From Paenibacillus sp. PK3_47 (GTDB lineage: Bacteria; Bacillota; Bacilli; Paenibacillales; Paenibacillaceae): DNA of 64,000 bases. Of this stretch, positions 25,204 to 33,545 are shown one piece after another (within the stretch, counting starts at the first letter, position 1; every line of letters begins with the position of its first letter). The stretch lies in assembly GCF_023520895.1 (NCBI RefSeq), contig NZ_CP026029.1, positions 5,208,001 through 5,272,000 of the forward strand. The letters run 5' to 3'. A program made the position numbers and the translations under genes. Below the pieces are notes generated by a model that was given only the letters and a program-made list of their open reading frames with translations, was not told where the DNA came from and did not search any database.

Positions 25204-25244
25204 AAAGGAACAGCTGCGGATTATTCCGTGCTGTTCCTTTTTTT
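25204..25244 (+). terminator. Terminator of pfkA
   Basis: An 11-bp stem AAAGGAACAGC (25204-25214) / GCTGTTCCTTT (25230-25240), followed by seven consecutive Ts. Confidence 0.9.
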
Positions 25245-25299
25245 AGTTACTGCGCCGCTGTTTCTATCTTACGCCTGCAGGAACCGGATAATGCTTTAT

Positions 25300-26664
25300 T
25301 TAACGCTGGATTTGGGCAGCTGCAGCGAACTTCCGCTGGACCTTGACGAGTCTGGCCAGGAGGAGAATGGCTCCAATGGCAAGTCCGGTAATCAGACCCA
25401 CCCAATATCCGTATGCACCCATATCTGTATAAGTCGCAAGGACATAACCCGTAGGAAGCCCGATCACCCAATAAGCAACGAAGCAGATGATAAAGGCCGG
25501 ATTTACATCTTTATAACCCCGGAGGACACCTTGGGTAGGTGTAGCGATGGCATCGGAGATCTGGAAGAAGATCGCATAGATCAGAAAATGCTGAATCAGT
25601 GAGATGACTTCAGGTTCATCCGAATACAACCCTGCAACCGAACTTCCTGCGAAAAGAAGTACAAGCGCTGTCAGCAGCGAGAGGACTGCAGCAGAACCGA
25701 TCCCCATAATCCCGTACTGTCGGGCATCCTTCAGCCTGCCTGATCCGTTCTCAAAGCCGACTAGAATCGTCAGGCTCATACAGATGCTGAGCGGGATCAT
25801 ATATAGGGTGGAGGCAAAATTGATTGCGGCCTGGTGGGCGGCAATGGTAACGGTGTCGAAGCGGCTCATCAGCAGCGTTACCGCCGAGAAGACAGCCGTT
25901 TCAAAGAAGATGGAGAAGCCGATAGGTACCCCGATCTTGAGTAATTCCTTTATGCTGTTGACAGACAGGGAATAGAAATTGCGGAACAGCCGCAGGCTTT
26001 TAAATGGCTCGGCACGGTAGACGAAGACCAGGGCAATAATAAAAATGACCCAATAGGTGATGGCTGAGGCAACACCCGCACCCACGCCTCCAAGACTCGG
26101 GAAACCGAATTTTCCGAAGATCAGCAAATAGTTGAGCCCGACGTTTACCGGGAGGGCAATCAGGGTGATCAGCATCGACACGCGCGTCTGGCCCAGCGCG
26201 TCAATGCAGCTGCGGACAACTGTATAGCCGAATAATGGAATGATCCCGAAGGAGATCGCACACAGGAATTGGAAGGCAATGTCATGGACCTGCGTCTCCA
26301 GATTCATAAATTCCAGCACCGGAGACAGAGCGAAGCTGCCGGATAAGAGCACCAGCAGCGATACAATGAGCGAGAGCCAGATGCCCTGTGTAACCTGATA
26401 GGCGATATCCTTATCGCGTCTGCTGCCGATAAGGTTGGAGACGATCGGGGTTATCCCCATCAGAATTCCGCTGAGGCCGGTCTGTATCGGAATCCAGAGG
26501 CTGGTGCCGATAGCGACACCGGCCAGGTCTGCCGTGCCGTGTTTGCCAGACATATTGGTGTCAAAAAAGGTAATGGCGGACAGGGCAACCTGTGTAACAA
26601 GTATCGGGAAAAGAATATGCAGGAACTGTCCTGCCTTTTGCTTGGTGGAATAAGTTTGCTTCAT
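25300..26664 (-). CDS. MATE family efflux transporter
   Basis: 454 residues with about 12 hydrophobic helices arranged as two repeats of six, typical of MATE exporters that use Na+ or H+ to expel cationic drugs. Characteristic stretches are TFFDTNMSGKHGTADLAGVAIG in the first bundle (the inner helix carries the conserved Asp), IVSNLIGSRRDKD, VALPVNVGLNYLLIFGKFG-type spacing, and GCTQGVLRGYKD-like TPTQGVLRGYKD in the second bundle. Start ATG 26664 after ACGAGG. Separated from the upstream gene by a terminator. Confidence 0.93.
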   Translation of the reverse strand: MKQTYSTKQKAGQFLHILFPILVTQVALSAITFFDTNMSGKHGTADLAGVAIGTSLWIPIQTGLSGILMGITPIVSNLIGSRRDKDIAYQVTQGIWLSLIVSLLVLLSGSFALSPVLEFMNLETQVHDIAFQFLCAISFGIIPLFGYTVVRSCIDALGQTRVSMLITLIALPVNVGLNYLLIFGKFGFPSLGGVGAGVASAITYWVIFIIALVFVYRAEPFKSLRLFRNFYSLSVNSIKELLKIGVPIGFSIFFETAVFSAVTLLMSRFDTVTIAAHQAAINFASTLYMIPLSICMSLTILVGFENGSGRLKDARQYGIMGIGSAAVLSLLTALVLLFAGSSVAGLYSDEPEVISLIQHFLIYAIFFQISDAIATPTQGVLRGYKDVNPAFIICFVAYWVIGLPTGYVLATYTDMGAYGYWVGLITGLAIGAILLLARLVKVQRKFAAAAQIQR

Positions 26665-26714
26665 CAGTTTAGGCCTCGTTCTTTAAAATTTTCAGGTGGA
26701 ACTATTTGCTCAGT

Positions 26715-26737
26715 AAAAGACCCGGCAGGGCCGGGTC
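26715..26737 (-). terminator. Terminator between the glycoside-hydrolase-like gene and the MATE gene
   Basis: An 8-bp GC-rich stem (GACCCGGC 26719-26726, GCCGGGTC 26730-26737), followed on the minus strand by TTTTACT. Confidence 0.8.
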
Positions 26738-26785
26738 CGTGTTGATGCATGATAGTAAAATAGGGAGATATGATGGCAGGACGCT

Positions 26786-28018
26786 TTACTTCTCGTAATC
26801 TACATCTGCAGTATACCGGTTATTGGCGTTCCAGAGCAGGAATTCGTCAACATTTTCGTCTTTGAGTGCCCGGATCTGGTCTTCAACCTGCTGCTTGCCG
26901 TATTTAACATAATGGCCGCTTCCCAGCCAGCTTGCAGTAAAGTCCTGAATCCAAGGGCGGATGATCGGCTTGTAGCTGCCCAGAGGGTCAAGCTTCTTGT
27001 GGGTATCGACCATTGAGCCTTTAATTGTCGCATAAGGGTCTTTGTCCGGATCCTTCACATTGAACCAGCCGGTGGAGTAATGGCTCGGATAGACCATCGG
27101 GCTGATGACATCCACATTCTTGGAAATCTTCACGAAATCCTGTCCGATTCCCTCAGCAGCCGGAACCGAGGCGGCATAGCCGAAGATATCGACAGATACA
27201 CGGACGCCGAGCGGAGCCAGCTCAGCTCTGGCATACTTTACAAAGTCGGCAATAATTTCGACACGGGGTCTGTCCGTTTTCGTGTATTTCAGCGTGTCAG
27301 CACGTTTCTCGAACCCTTCAGGGAAACGGACATAATCAAACTGGATTTCCTTGAAGCCAAGCTTGGCGGCTTCCTTGGCGATGTCGACATTGTATTTCCA
27401 CACATCTTCATTATAGGGATTAACAAAGCTGTCGCCGCCTTTGTTCTTCCAGACACTGCCGTCTGAATTTACAAAGGAAAGCTCCGGGTGGTTCTTGGCG
27501 AGCACCGAATCCTTGAATACGACGATCCGGGCTATCGGATATACCTCATGCTTCTGCAACCGCGTCATAAGCTTGTTGATATCCCCGATGAAATTCTGGG
27601 GTGTGCCCATTTCCTGCAGCTCGGGATTATCTGTCTTGTATGTGATATATCCGGCATCGTCTTTAATGTCGATTACCATAGAATTAAGTTCTGTCTTGTC
27701 GAGCAGAGCCAGCAGCTGTTCCATGCGTGAGCCGCCTGCACTGTAAGCTGTGACATAGATTCCTTTTACTTTGGGAGCATCCGGCTGCGGATCAGTATGA
27801 GCCGCGCTGTCTGTGCTGCCGGCGCCCGGAGTGGCGCTTGGGGCCGGTGAAGTGCCGCCTCCGGCATTTGGTGAGGGTGAAGCAGAGGTGCCAAGCTGTG
27901 CTACAGCGGCGGGATTTGACGCAGTCTGCAGTACGGCTGCCACTTCGGCGTCATGTCCATGGTGCGATGCTCCGACACTTCCCAGTGTCATCATCAGTAA
28001 AGCCCAGGTGATGTTCAT
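26786..28018 (-). CDS. Putative secreted glycoside hydrolase (DUF4015)
   Basis: 410 residues. A short hydrophobic N-terminus (MNITWALLMMTLGSVGAS) acts as a signal or anchor, followed by a low-complexity Ser/Pro/Ala/Gly linker (about 30-80), then a TIM-barrel-like domain. DUF4015 marks: KGIYVTAYSAGG, MVIDIKDDAGYI, YPIARIVVFKD, FVNPYNEDVWKYN, IQFDYVRFPEGF and VISPMVYPSHY. The acidic residues of DIKDD and DYVRFPE are candidates for catalysis. No substrate is established; a cell-wall or exopolysaccharide role is a guess from location. Start ATG 28018 after GGGAGCG. Confidence 0.87.
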   Translation of the reverse strand: MNITWALLMMTLGSVGASHHGHDAEVAAVLQTASNPAAVAQLGTSASPSPNAGGGTSPAPSATPGAGSTDSAAHTDPQPDAPKVKGIYVTAYSAGGSRMEQLLALLDKTELNSMVIDIKDDAGYITYKTDNPELQEMGTPQNFIGDINKLMTRLQKHEVYPIARIVVFKDSVLAKNHPELSFVNSDGSVWKNKGGDSFVNPYNEDVWKYNVDIAKEAAKLGFKEIQFDYVRFPEGFEKRADTLKYTKTDRPRVEIIADFVKYARAELAPLGVRVSVDIFGYAASVPAAEGIGQDFVKISKNVDVISPMVYPSHYSTGWFNVKDPDKDPYATIKGSMVDTHKKLDPLGSYKPIIRPWIQDFTASWLGSGHYVKYGKQQVEDQIRALKDENVDEFLLWNANNRYTADVDYEK

Positions 28019-28171
28019 TTGTTATTCGCTCCCTTTATGTACATTCATTTCAAGTATAAATGACCGGCACGTTCCAAAAAGAACAGACTTGTAACAAAGC
28101 TGCAAATTTTGTCGCTAAAAATACCGCTCTTGTTGTTTTTAAACGGGTAGCACCGATTCTAAACTGATGAT

Positions 28172-28221
28172 TAAAAAGTAAATGCCGCCCGGACCGGCGT
28201 AGAACCGGACCCGAAGCGGCA
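28172..28221 (-). terminator. Terminator after the 64-residue gene
   Basis: TGCCGC (28216-28221) and GCGGCA (28183-28188) enclose further GGTCCGG/CCGGACC pairing. T-rich DNA (TTTACTTTTT) follows on the minus strand. Confidence 0.7.
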
Positions 28222-28251
28222 GCTATCAAAACTTGCATTCAAGCAGCTTGC

Positions 28252-28446
28252 TCAGTGAAGATACGCAGAATTCTGATGCTCACAAATGCTGTGCTGGATG
28301 ATATCCATGGCATCTGCCGGTTCCAGAATACTCAGACCGTCACGCAGAACAATTACAGAATTCAATTCGTCCTGCTTGAGAAACGGCATCATATCAGGAT
28401 ACCACCTCATGACGATTGCTGACAGTTTTACCGTTTCCATTTCCAT
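28252..28446 (-). CDS. Small protein of unknown function
   Basis: 64 residues: MEMETVKLSAIVMRWYP, a DELNSVIVLRDGLSIL segment and a C-terminal helix ADAMDIIQHSICEHQ. No membrane segment or cysteine motif. AAAGGG lies seven bases upstream of ATG 28446; the GTG at 28455 abuts that site and is rejected. It has its own terminator downstream, which supports a real gene. No family recognised. Confidence 0.6.
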   Translation of the reverse strand: MEMETVKLSAIVMRWYPDMMPFLKQDELNSVIVLRDGLSILEPADAMDIIQHSICEHQNSAYLH

Positions 28447-28610
28447 AAAAATCACCCTTTCCTTTTTCGAATCGAACTGAATTGAAATTCAGGGTCCACC
28501 CGGAAAAACGAAGTGCCTGGAAAAAAGAGGGGTAAAGCACAATCTTCATGAAATTGTTAAGGTCCTGCGTGAGTCTAATATATCACAGATTTAAAGCATG
28601 CGCATTTTTT

Positions 28611-29444
28611 TCAATGTGATCTTTTCCGGAATGATCCCATAACACCGACAGTTTCCACAATGTTCACAAAAGCCTGGGGATCGCTTGTTTTAATGATCCG
28701 CCGCAATTCTGCGAGTTCATACTTAGTGGTTACTGTCATCAGCATGTCCCTTTCCACATGAGAATAAGCACCTTCGGTTTTGATCTTTGTAACCCCGCGC
28801 TGCAGCGGCAGAAGCTGCTGGAGCAGCTCTTCTGTACGGTTGGTTACAATATACACCGTAACCTTAACATGACTGATGTGAATCAGATCCACGACTTTTC
28901 CGGTCACATAGATGGAGATCATGGAAGCCAGCGCCAGGTTCCAGTTGTCATCAAAATAAGCGGCGGCCAGGATCACGAGACCGTTGAGTCCTACCAGAAT
29001 ATTCCCGATCGGGAAATCACGGTATCTTGTAATGATGGACCCGAGGATGTCGAAACCGCCGGATGAGCCGCCAACCCGGAAAGAGATTCCGGCACCGGCA
29101 CCTACAAGGACTCCGCCAAAGACGGAGGCCAGGAGCATATCCGATGCAACTGTGGCTGTCGGAACGAGTGCCATAAGCCAAGTGGTAGCCCCTACGGAAA
29201 GGATGCTTAGAATGATAAACCTCCGGCCGAGCTGGAACCAGCCGGCGACGAGCAGCGGCACGTTAAAGAGGAAATACAGCAGGCTGATGTTAAAGGGTGT
29301 GAAATAACCCACAAGCATTGCAAGCCCTGATACCCCTCCGCTAAGCAGCCTGTGGGGAATCAAAAACAGATTAAAGCCGCATGCAATCATTGCAGATCCA
29401 AGGATTACGGCCAGGTAATTCCCGATTTGTCTTAGTTTGAACAA
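28611..29444 (-). CDS. YitT family membrane protein (DUF161 + DUF2179)
   Basis: 277 residues. Five or so membrane helices (about 8-180: NYLAVILGSAMIACGFNLFLIPH, LSGGVSGLAMLVGYF) are followed by a cytosolic DUF2179 domain (about 215-272: KVTVYIVTNRTEELL, VTKIKTEGAYSH, DPQAFVNIVE). This is the standard YitT layout; the family's transport or sensing role is not settled. The start is uncertain: AGAGGTG best serves TTG 29444, while the GTG at 29453 lies inside that site. Confidence 0.9.
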   Translation of the reverse strand: MFKLRQIGNYLAVILGSAMIACGFNLFLIPHRLLSGGVSGLAMLVGYFTPFNISLLYFLFNVPLLVAGWFQLGRRFIILSILSVGATTWLMALVPTATVASDMLLASVFGGVLVGAGAGISFRVGGSSGGFDILGSIITRYRDFPIGNILVGLNGLVILAAAYFDDNWNLALASMISIYVTGKVVDLIHISHVKVTVYIVTNRTEELLQQLLPLQRGVTKIKTEGAYSHVERDMLMTVTTKYELAELRRIIKTSDPQAFVNIVETVGVMGSFRKRSH

Positions 29445-29517
29445 GCAATTCACCTCTGACGTTTAATGTAAGTAATGAAAGAAAGGAATACACTGGTATT
29501 CCTGATCGGGTTTGTGA

Positions 29518-29758
29518 TATAATGTATAGGATATTCTTGAGTAGAACGTTACAATGGTATTTTTGCATTGCTTCGGATGTGAAGCTACAATTGTTCAGGT
29601 GCTATCCTAATGCCTGATCTTAGGACAAATTTGTCCCAATACGCGTAAACCATGCAGAGATTACGGCATGTTTGGACAGCCTATAAATGTGTTTACCGCT
29701 ACTTAAGAATACAGACAAGCATGTGGAATGTCCACTGTATAGAAGGAGCATGAATAAT
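29518..29758 (+). promoter_or_regulatory. Promoter -10 and long leader of the DEAD-box helicase gene
   Basis: A perfect TATAAT at 29518-29523 (the -35 is poor) would start transcription near 29530, giving an untranslated leader of about 230 bases. The stretch 29454-29758 holds no other gene. Cold-shock helicase mRNAs often have long regulatory leaders. I see only weak local inverted repeats, so the structure is not defined. Confidence 0.45.
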
Positions 29759-31384
29759 TTGAAAACATTCGCAGAATTCGGCTTGGAGCCAAAGGTGCTT
29801 CAAGCAATCACAGAGCTAGGATTTGAGGAAGCAACACCCATTCAGTCGCAGGCGATTCCTATCGCACTGACCGGATCGGACATGATCGGACAAGCACAAA
29901 CCGGTACCGGTAAGACTGCTGCATTTGGTATTCCCCTCATTTCCAAAATTGCACGGGAAGAAGAAAAAATTGTGGCGCTCGTTATGACGCCAACCCGTGA
30001 GCTTGCTATTCAGGTGGCTGAAGAAATCGGCAAGCTGACCCGTTTCAAGGGACTCCGTTCCCTGGCCATTTACGGCGGACAGGATATCGGCCGCCAGATC
30101 CGCGGTCTGAAGAAGAAGCCGCAAATTATCATCGGTACGCCAGGACGTCTTCTCGATCACATTAACCGCAAAACGATCCGTCTGGATGATGTTCAAACCA
30201 TCGTACTTGATGAAGCTGATGAAATGCTGGATATGGGCTTCATGGAGGATATCCAGACGATCCTCAAGCTTGTACCTGAAGAGCGCCAGACTATGCTGTT
30301 CTCAGCAACAATGCCTCCTAACATTCAACGTCTTGCCCAGCAATTCCTGAAAGAACCGCAGCATGTATCTGTAATTCCTAAGCAAATCAGTGCGCCTCTG
30401 ATCGACCAGGCCTATATTGAAGTGCCTGAACGCCAGAAGTTCGAAGCGCTTAGCCGTCTGATCGACATGGAATCCCCTGAGCTGGCAATCGTCTTCGGCC
30501 GTACCAAGCGCCGGGTTGACGAGCTTGCAGAAGGCCTGCAAAAACGCGGCTACTCCGCAGATGGCCTGCATGGTGACCTGTCCCAGAACCAGCGTGATGC
30601 GGTTATGCGTAAATTCCGTGACGGCAGCATCGACGTGCTGGTAGCTACTGACGTAGCGGCACGCGGTCTCGACGTTTCCGGCGTAACCCATGTTATCAAC
30701 TTTGACCTTCCGCAGGATCCGGAGAGCTATGTACACCGTATCGGCCGTACAGGCCGCGCAGGTAAAGAGGGAACAGCATGGTCGTTCGTAACGCCGCGCG
30801 AAATGGATCACCTGCACCTGATTGAGCGTGTGACCCGTCACCGCATTACCCGCAAGCCGCTGCCTACTATGGCTGAAGCTATCGAAGGCAAACAGCGTAT
30901 TACAGCAGAACGCCTGCTGGCTATGGTGGAAGCAGGAGAGCTTAACGAATACAAAGGGATTGCAATTCAGCTTCTGGAGCAGTACGATTCCGTACAATTG
31001 CTCTCTGCAGCCATGAAATTGCTGACCGGCGACACCAAGGATGCTCAGGTTGAGCTGACTCCGGAAGATCCGATCCGTGTAAAACGCCGTGGCGGCAAAA
31101 ATGACATCCGCAGCGGACGCAAGCCTAACGGCGGATACGGCGGTAACCGTTCCGGTTCTACTGGCGGCGGATACCGCGGCAACCGTGAGGGCGGAAGCGG
31201 CTATGGCGGCGGCTACAAAGGCAACCGTGACAACAACAGCGGCGGAAGCACACGCGGCGGGTACAGCAGCGGCTACGGCGGCGGCTACAAAGGCAACCGT
31301 GACAACAATAGCGGCGACCGCAGACCGTCGACCCGTCCAAGCAGCACTCCGCGTCCGACCAAACGTGAAGATTTCGACAACTAA
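29759..31384 (+). CDS. cshA: DEAD-box ATP-dependent RNA helicase (CshA-like)
   Basis: 541 residues. Two RecA domains carry the Q motif (ATPIQSQAIP), AQTGTGKTAAF (Walker A), PTRELAIQ, TPGRLLDH, VLDEADEMLD (DEAD box), SATMP, HGDLSQNQRD, ARGLDVSGV and HRIGRTGRAG. The C-terminal tail (about 450-541) is glycine/arginine-rich with two copies of GYGGGYKGNRDNNSG, likely binding RNA without specificity. Probably works in RNA decay and ribosome assembly, notably in the cold. AAGGAG 10 bases ahead favours TTG 29759; an ATG at 29750 lies one base after that site. Confidence 0.93.
   Translation: MKTFAEFGLEPKVLQAITELGFEEATPIQSQAIPIALTGSDMIGQAQTGTGKTAAFGIPLISKIAREEEKIVALVMTPTRELAIQVAEEIGKLTRFKGLRSLAIYGGQDIGRQIRGLKKKPQIIIGTPGRLLDHINRKTIRLDDVQTIVLDEADEMLDMGFMEDIQTILKLVPEERQTMLFSATMPPNIQRLAQQFLKEPQHVSVIPKQISAPLIDQAYIEVPERQKFEALSRLIDMESPELAIVFGRTKRRVDELAEGLQKRGYSADGLHGDLSQNQRDAVMRKFRDGSIDVLVATDVAARGLDVSGVTHVINFDLPQDPESYVHRIGRTGRAGKEGTAWSFVTPREMDHLHLIERVTRHRITRKPLPTMAEAIEGKQRITAERLLAMVEAGELNEYKGIAIQLLEQYDSVQLLSAAMKLLTGDTKDAQVELTPEDPIRVKRRGGKNDIRSGRKPNGGYGGNRSGSTGGGYRGNREGGSGYGGGYKGNRDNNSGGSTRGGYSSGYGGGYKGNRDNNSGDRRPSTRPSSTPRPTKREDFDN
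31199..31316 (+). repeat. Direct repeat within the helicase RGG tail
   Basis: A 46-bp block at 31199-31244 recurs at 31271-31316 with two silent differences (period 72 bp). It encodes GYGGGYKGNRDNNSG each time. Near-identity at DNA level points to recent duplication or gene conversion of the tail. Confidence 0.85.
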
Positions 31385-31404
31385 TATACAGGTTTAACCC
31401 GACA

Positions 31405-31441
31405 GAAGACGAGGACCGTGAATACGGCCTCGTCTTCTTTT
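31405..31441 (+). terminator. Terminator of the helicase gene
   Basis: A 10-bp stem GAAGACGAGG (31405-31414) / CCTCGTCTTC (31428-31437), with ACCGT/ACGG inner pairing, then TTTT. Confidence 0.85.
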
Positions 31442-31478
31442 GTAGACATATTCAAAATGGAGATCATTATATAGTCAG

Positions 31479-31571
31479 TTAGATGTAAGTCCGGGTGATA
31501 ATGACAAGCAGAATGAACAACACAAGAATAGTCCCGGTGGAAGTCCAGACGCCGTAGACTGGTGAAGACAA
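31479..31571 (-). CDS. YjcZ-like 30-residue sporulation-type membrane peptide
   Basis: 30 residues found on the minus strand (TTG 31569-31571, TAA 31479-31481). A Gly/Ser/Thr-rich front (SSPVYGVWTSTG) is followed by a single hydrophobic helix TILVLFILLVIITRT. This is the YjcZ pattern of short spore-associated proteins. AGGAGG lies nine bases upstream of TTG. A paralogue with ATG start lies at 53179-53271 and shares LVLFILLVII. The long intergenic stretch 31385-31751 otherwise contains only the helicase terminator. Confidence 0.7.
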   Translation of the reverse strand: MSSPVYGVWTSTGTILVLFILLVIITRTYI

Positions 31572-31751
31572 AAGGATCAACCTCCTCTGATTATTGGTGA
31601 TTATCTTGGATAGGCTGCTAATATATGGACTATTTGCCGTGATTGCGCAGACGTCTACCCAGAATCGTAATAATGGGCGCTGGAAAAGTCCGGGGCAAAT
31701 AGGGTATAGTTAAGATACGCAGTATGCGCAAGACAGACAGGAGGAAGGGAA

Positions 31752-32549
31752 TTGGAGTTTAAAGGTGCAATGGGCGGTCTATACCGCGTCACGGAGTGGA
31801 TATCGAGAATCGCTTTCAGCAATATTTTATGGGCGATTTGCTCGGTGCCGTTTCTGTTCTTGGGGCTAATGAAGCTGATTATGCTCGGTTCGGGTACCGG
31901 TGGTGCCAATGAACAAATTACGCTGAACTGGGGGCTTGGCATATTGGCGCCGTTTACGGTGTTTCCCGCTACTTCAGCGCTTTTCACCGTAGTACGCAAG
32001 TGGGTCATGGGCAATACCGATGTCAGTACATTCCGCACTTTTTTTCAGGGGTACAAAGAGAATTATTTTAAAAGTATGCTTGGGGGCATCATCTACACTT
32101 TGCTGACTGTTATAATGTACGTCGATGTGACCGTATACATGACGCAGATGGCGAATTTCAGAATTGTCGGTATTTTGATGCTGGTGCTGATGATTATTCT
32201 GTTCGTCTCCATGTTTAATTTCTTCTCCATAGTGGTTCATTATCAGATGACCTTCAAAGAGGTGGCCAAGAATTCCATTCTGCTGACCATCGCCCGGCCG
32301 ATCCGGGTATTCTCGACACTTCTCGGAGCCGGTCTGCTTATCTATATAGGTCTGCGGTACCCTGTGCTCTACGTGATCTGTATTCCTACCCTAATCGCTA
32401 TGTTTGCTTTCTTTAACTTCTATGCCACTTATAACAAGCTGCAGCTGCAGGCAGAGAAGAAGAAGCAGCAGGAGCTGGAAGCCGCAGAGAGAGAAGAAGC
32501 GGAGCTTTTGGAGGATGAAGACGGTGCTGAGGATACCAAACGGATTTAA
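31752..32549 (+). CDS. YesL family (DUF624) membrane protein
   Basis: 265 residues, about five membrane helices, and the DUF624 opening MGGLYRVTEWISRIAFSNILW followed by the FTVFPATSALFTVVRKWV segment. The C-terminus is a long charged coiled coil (about 222-262, rich in K, E and Q). YesL proteins often accompany carbohydrate uptake and degradation genes, but none is adjacent here. Start TTG 31752 after GAGGAAGGG; no better ATG exists nearby. Function unknown. Confidence 0.88.
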   Translation: MEFKGAMGGLYRVTEWISRIAFSNILWAICSVPFLFLGLMKLIMLGSGTGGANEQITLNWGLGILAPFTVFPATSALFTVVRKWVMGNTDVSTFRTFFQGYKENYFKSMLGGIIYTLLTVIMYVDVTVYMTQMANFRIVGILMLVLMIILFVSMFNFFSIVVHYQMTFKEVAKNSILLTIARPIRVFSTLLGAGLLIYIGLRYPVLYVICIPTLIAMFAFFNFYATYNKLQLQAEKKKQQELEAAEREEAELLEDEDGAEDTKRI

Positions 32550-32619
32550 CAGGATCCGGACGGTTGCGTTACAATAACAGCGAGAAAATGATTCCAGTGT
32601 AAATTAAAGCGCATACAGG

Positions 32620-32648
32620 TTTACTTTTTCGTTAAAACGCAATATAAT
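32620..32648 (+). promoter_or_regulatory. Promoter of the putative 6S RNA
   Basis: TTTACT (32620-32625), 17-bp spacer, perfect TATAAT (32643-32648); no open frame follows, so the transcript is probably non-coding. Confidence 0.6.
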
Positions 32649-32654
32649 AGTAAC

Positions 32655-32845
32655 AAATCCTGCGATGTACGTTACGGTTGCTCGTTGTTTTGAACCAATG
32701 ATAATGTCTCGGGAGACTTATTACGGAGCGCGGCTGAACAGCCCTGTCTATATGACCTGGGGAATTCAAAAACGACTTCTGCGGTCACCCACCTGCTGTA
32801 GCAGGTTCAGAAGACACTGTGATCGGACGGCATAGGCGGGTTTTC
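32655..32845 (+). ncRNA. ssrS: Probable 6S RNA
   Basis: A non-coding stretch of about 190 bases with its own promoter and a following terminator. The ends pair (CCTGC 32659-32663 with GCGGG 32836-32840), ATG/CAT and CGTT/GACG continue the outer helix, and TTTTGAACC (32688-32696) pairs over nine positions with GGTTCAGAA (32804-32812), making a long interrupted rod as in 6S RNA. The opening TGCGATGTACGTTACGG resembles my memory of Bacillus 6S RNA starts. 6S RNA binds housekeeping RNA polymerase by imitating an open promoter. Identification rests on shape, length and remembered motifs, not a covariance search. Confidence 0.6.
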
Positions 32846-32858
32846 TACTGTTATTGAC

Positions 32859-32904
32859 AAGGTATCCTGTTTCCCGCTTATCGGCGGGTGTAGGGTACCT
32901 TTTT
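32859..32904 (+). terminator. Terminator downstream of the putative 6S RNA
   Basis: A long stem: AAGGTATCCT (32859-32868) with AGGGTACCTT (32892-32901) and CCCGC (32873-32877) with GCGGG (32884-32888), then a T run. Confidence 0.85.
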
Positions 32905-33006
32905 ACATGTAAGGAACTTAGGGAAAGTGAGTAATGCCCTTTTGTTCCTGTGATAAGAATGTTACACTAGATAAATGAACTTGGGATTTGAAGAGGGGGA
33001 AGAATT

Positions 33007-33396
33007 TTGTCGCTCAAAAGAACATTGGTCGGTATATTCCGCAGTCACGACGGAACCAGCGACCGTGCGAAAGATCCTTTACTAAAGACTCGGTACTACA
33101 CGCTTTCTAAAGACAAGGCCTGGGAAGAGGTATCCTCCACACTGAAGAAGATTCCCGGTTATAAGGTGCTCCATGAGGTGCAGTCGGTGGGGGAGATTAT
33201 TCTTGAAAAAAGAACATCGTTCGGACGCACACTGGATATCACGGTGTCTGTGCTGAACACTTCACCTGTACGCTGTGCGGTGGACATCTATTCCGCATCC
33301 CGCGGCTCGCTGGGCGACCTTGGCGCCAACTACCGTGTCATTCAGCGTCTGTACGAATCGCTTGATAAGAAGCTGGGGAAATACAAGGCGGATTAA
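33007..33396 (+). CDS. DUF1499-like small protein
   Basis: 129 residues, no membrane segment. The second half, with TLDITVSVLN, then VDIYSASRGSLGDLGANYRVIQRLYESL, fits the DUF1499 pattern (a beta core ending in SASR...GDLG.N..RI). The first half contains AWEEVSSTLKKIPGYKVLHEV. Function unknown in any species I can name. TTG 33007 follows AGAGGGGGAAGAA. Followed by a strong terminator at 33482-33518. Confidence 0.75.
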   Translation: MSLKRTLVGIFRSHDGTSDRAKDPLLKTRYYTLSKDKAWEEVSSTLKKIPGYKVLHEVQSVGEIILEKRTSFGRTLDITVSVLNTSPVRCAVDIYSASRGSLGDLGANYRVIQRLYESLDKKLGKYKAD

Positions 33397-33481
33397 CGGC
33401 AGGAAGCCCAGTTTGTCCTGAGTTTGTATGCGGTTTCGCAAAGGGTGCGGGTCTTTGGGCGTTATTTGGTAACTTATAGGC

Positions 33482-33518
33482 AAAAAGCGGGAGAAGGATG
33501 ACCTTCTGCCGCTTTTTT
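33482..33518. terminator. Terminator between DUF1499-like gene and tpx
   Basis: AAAAAGCGG/CCGCTTTTT outer stem with AGAAGG/CCTTCT inner stem and a T run; A and T tracts on both sides could serve tpx as well. Confidence 0.8.
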
Positions 33519-33545
33519 AAATCTTGGAGTAGTATGGGGCTGTAA

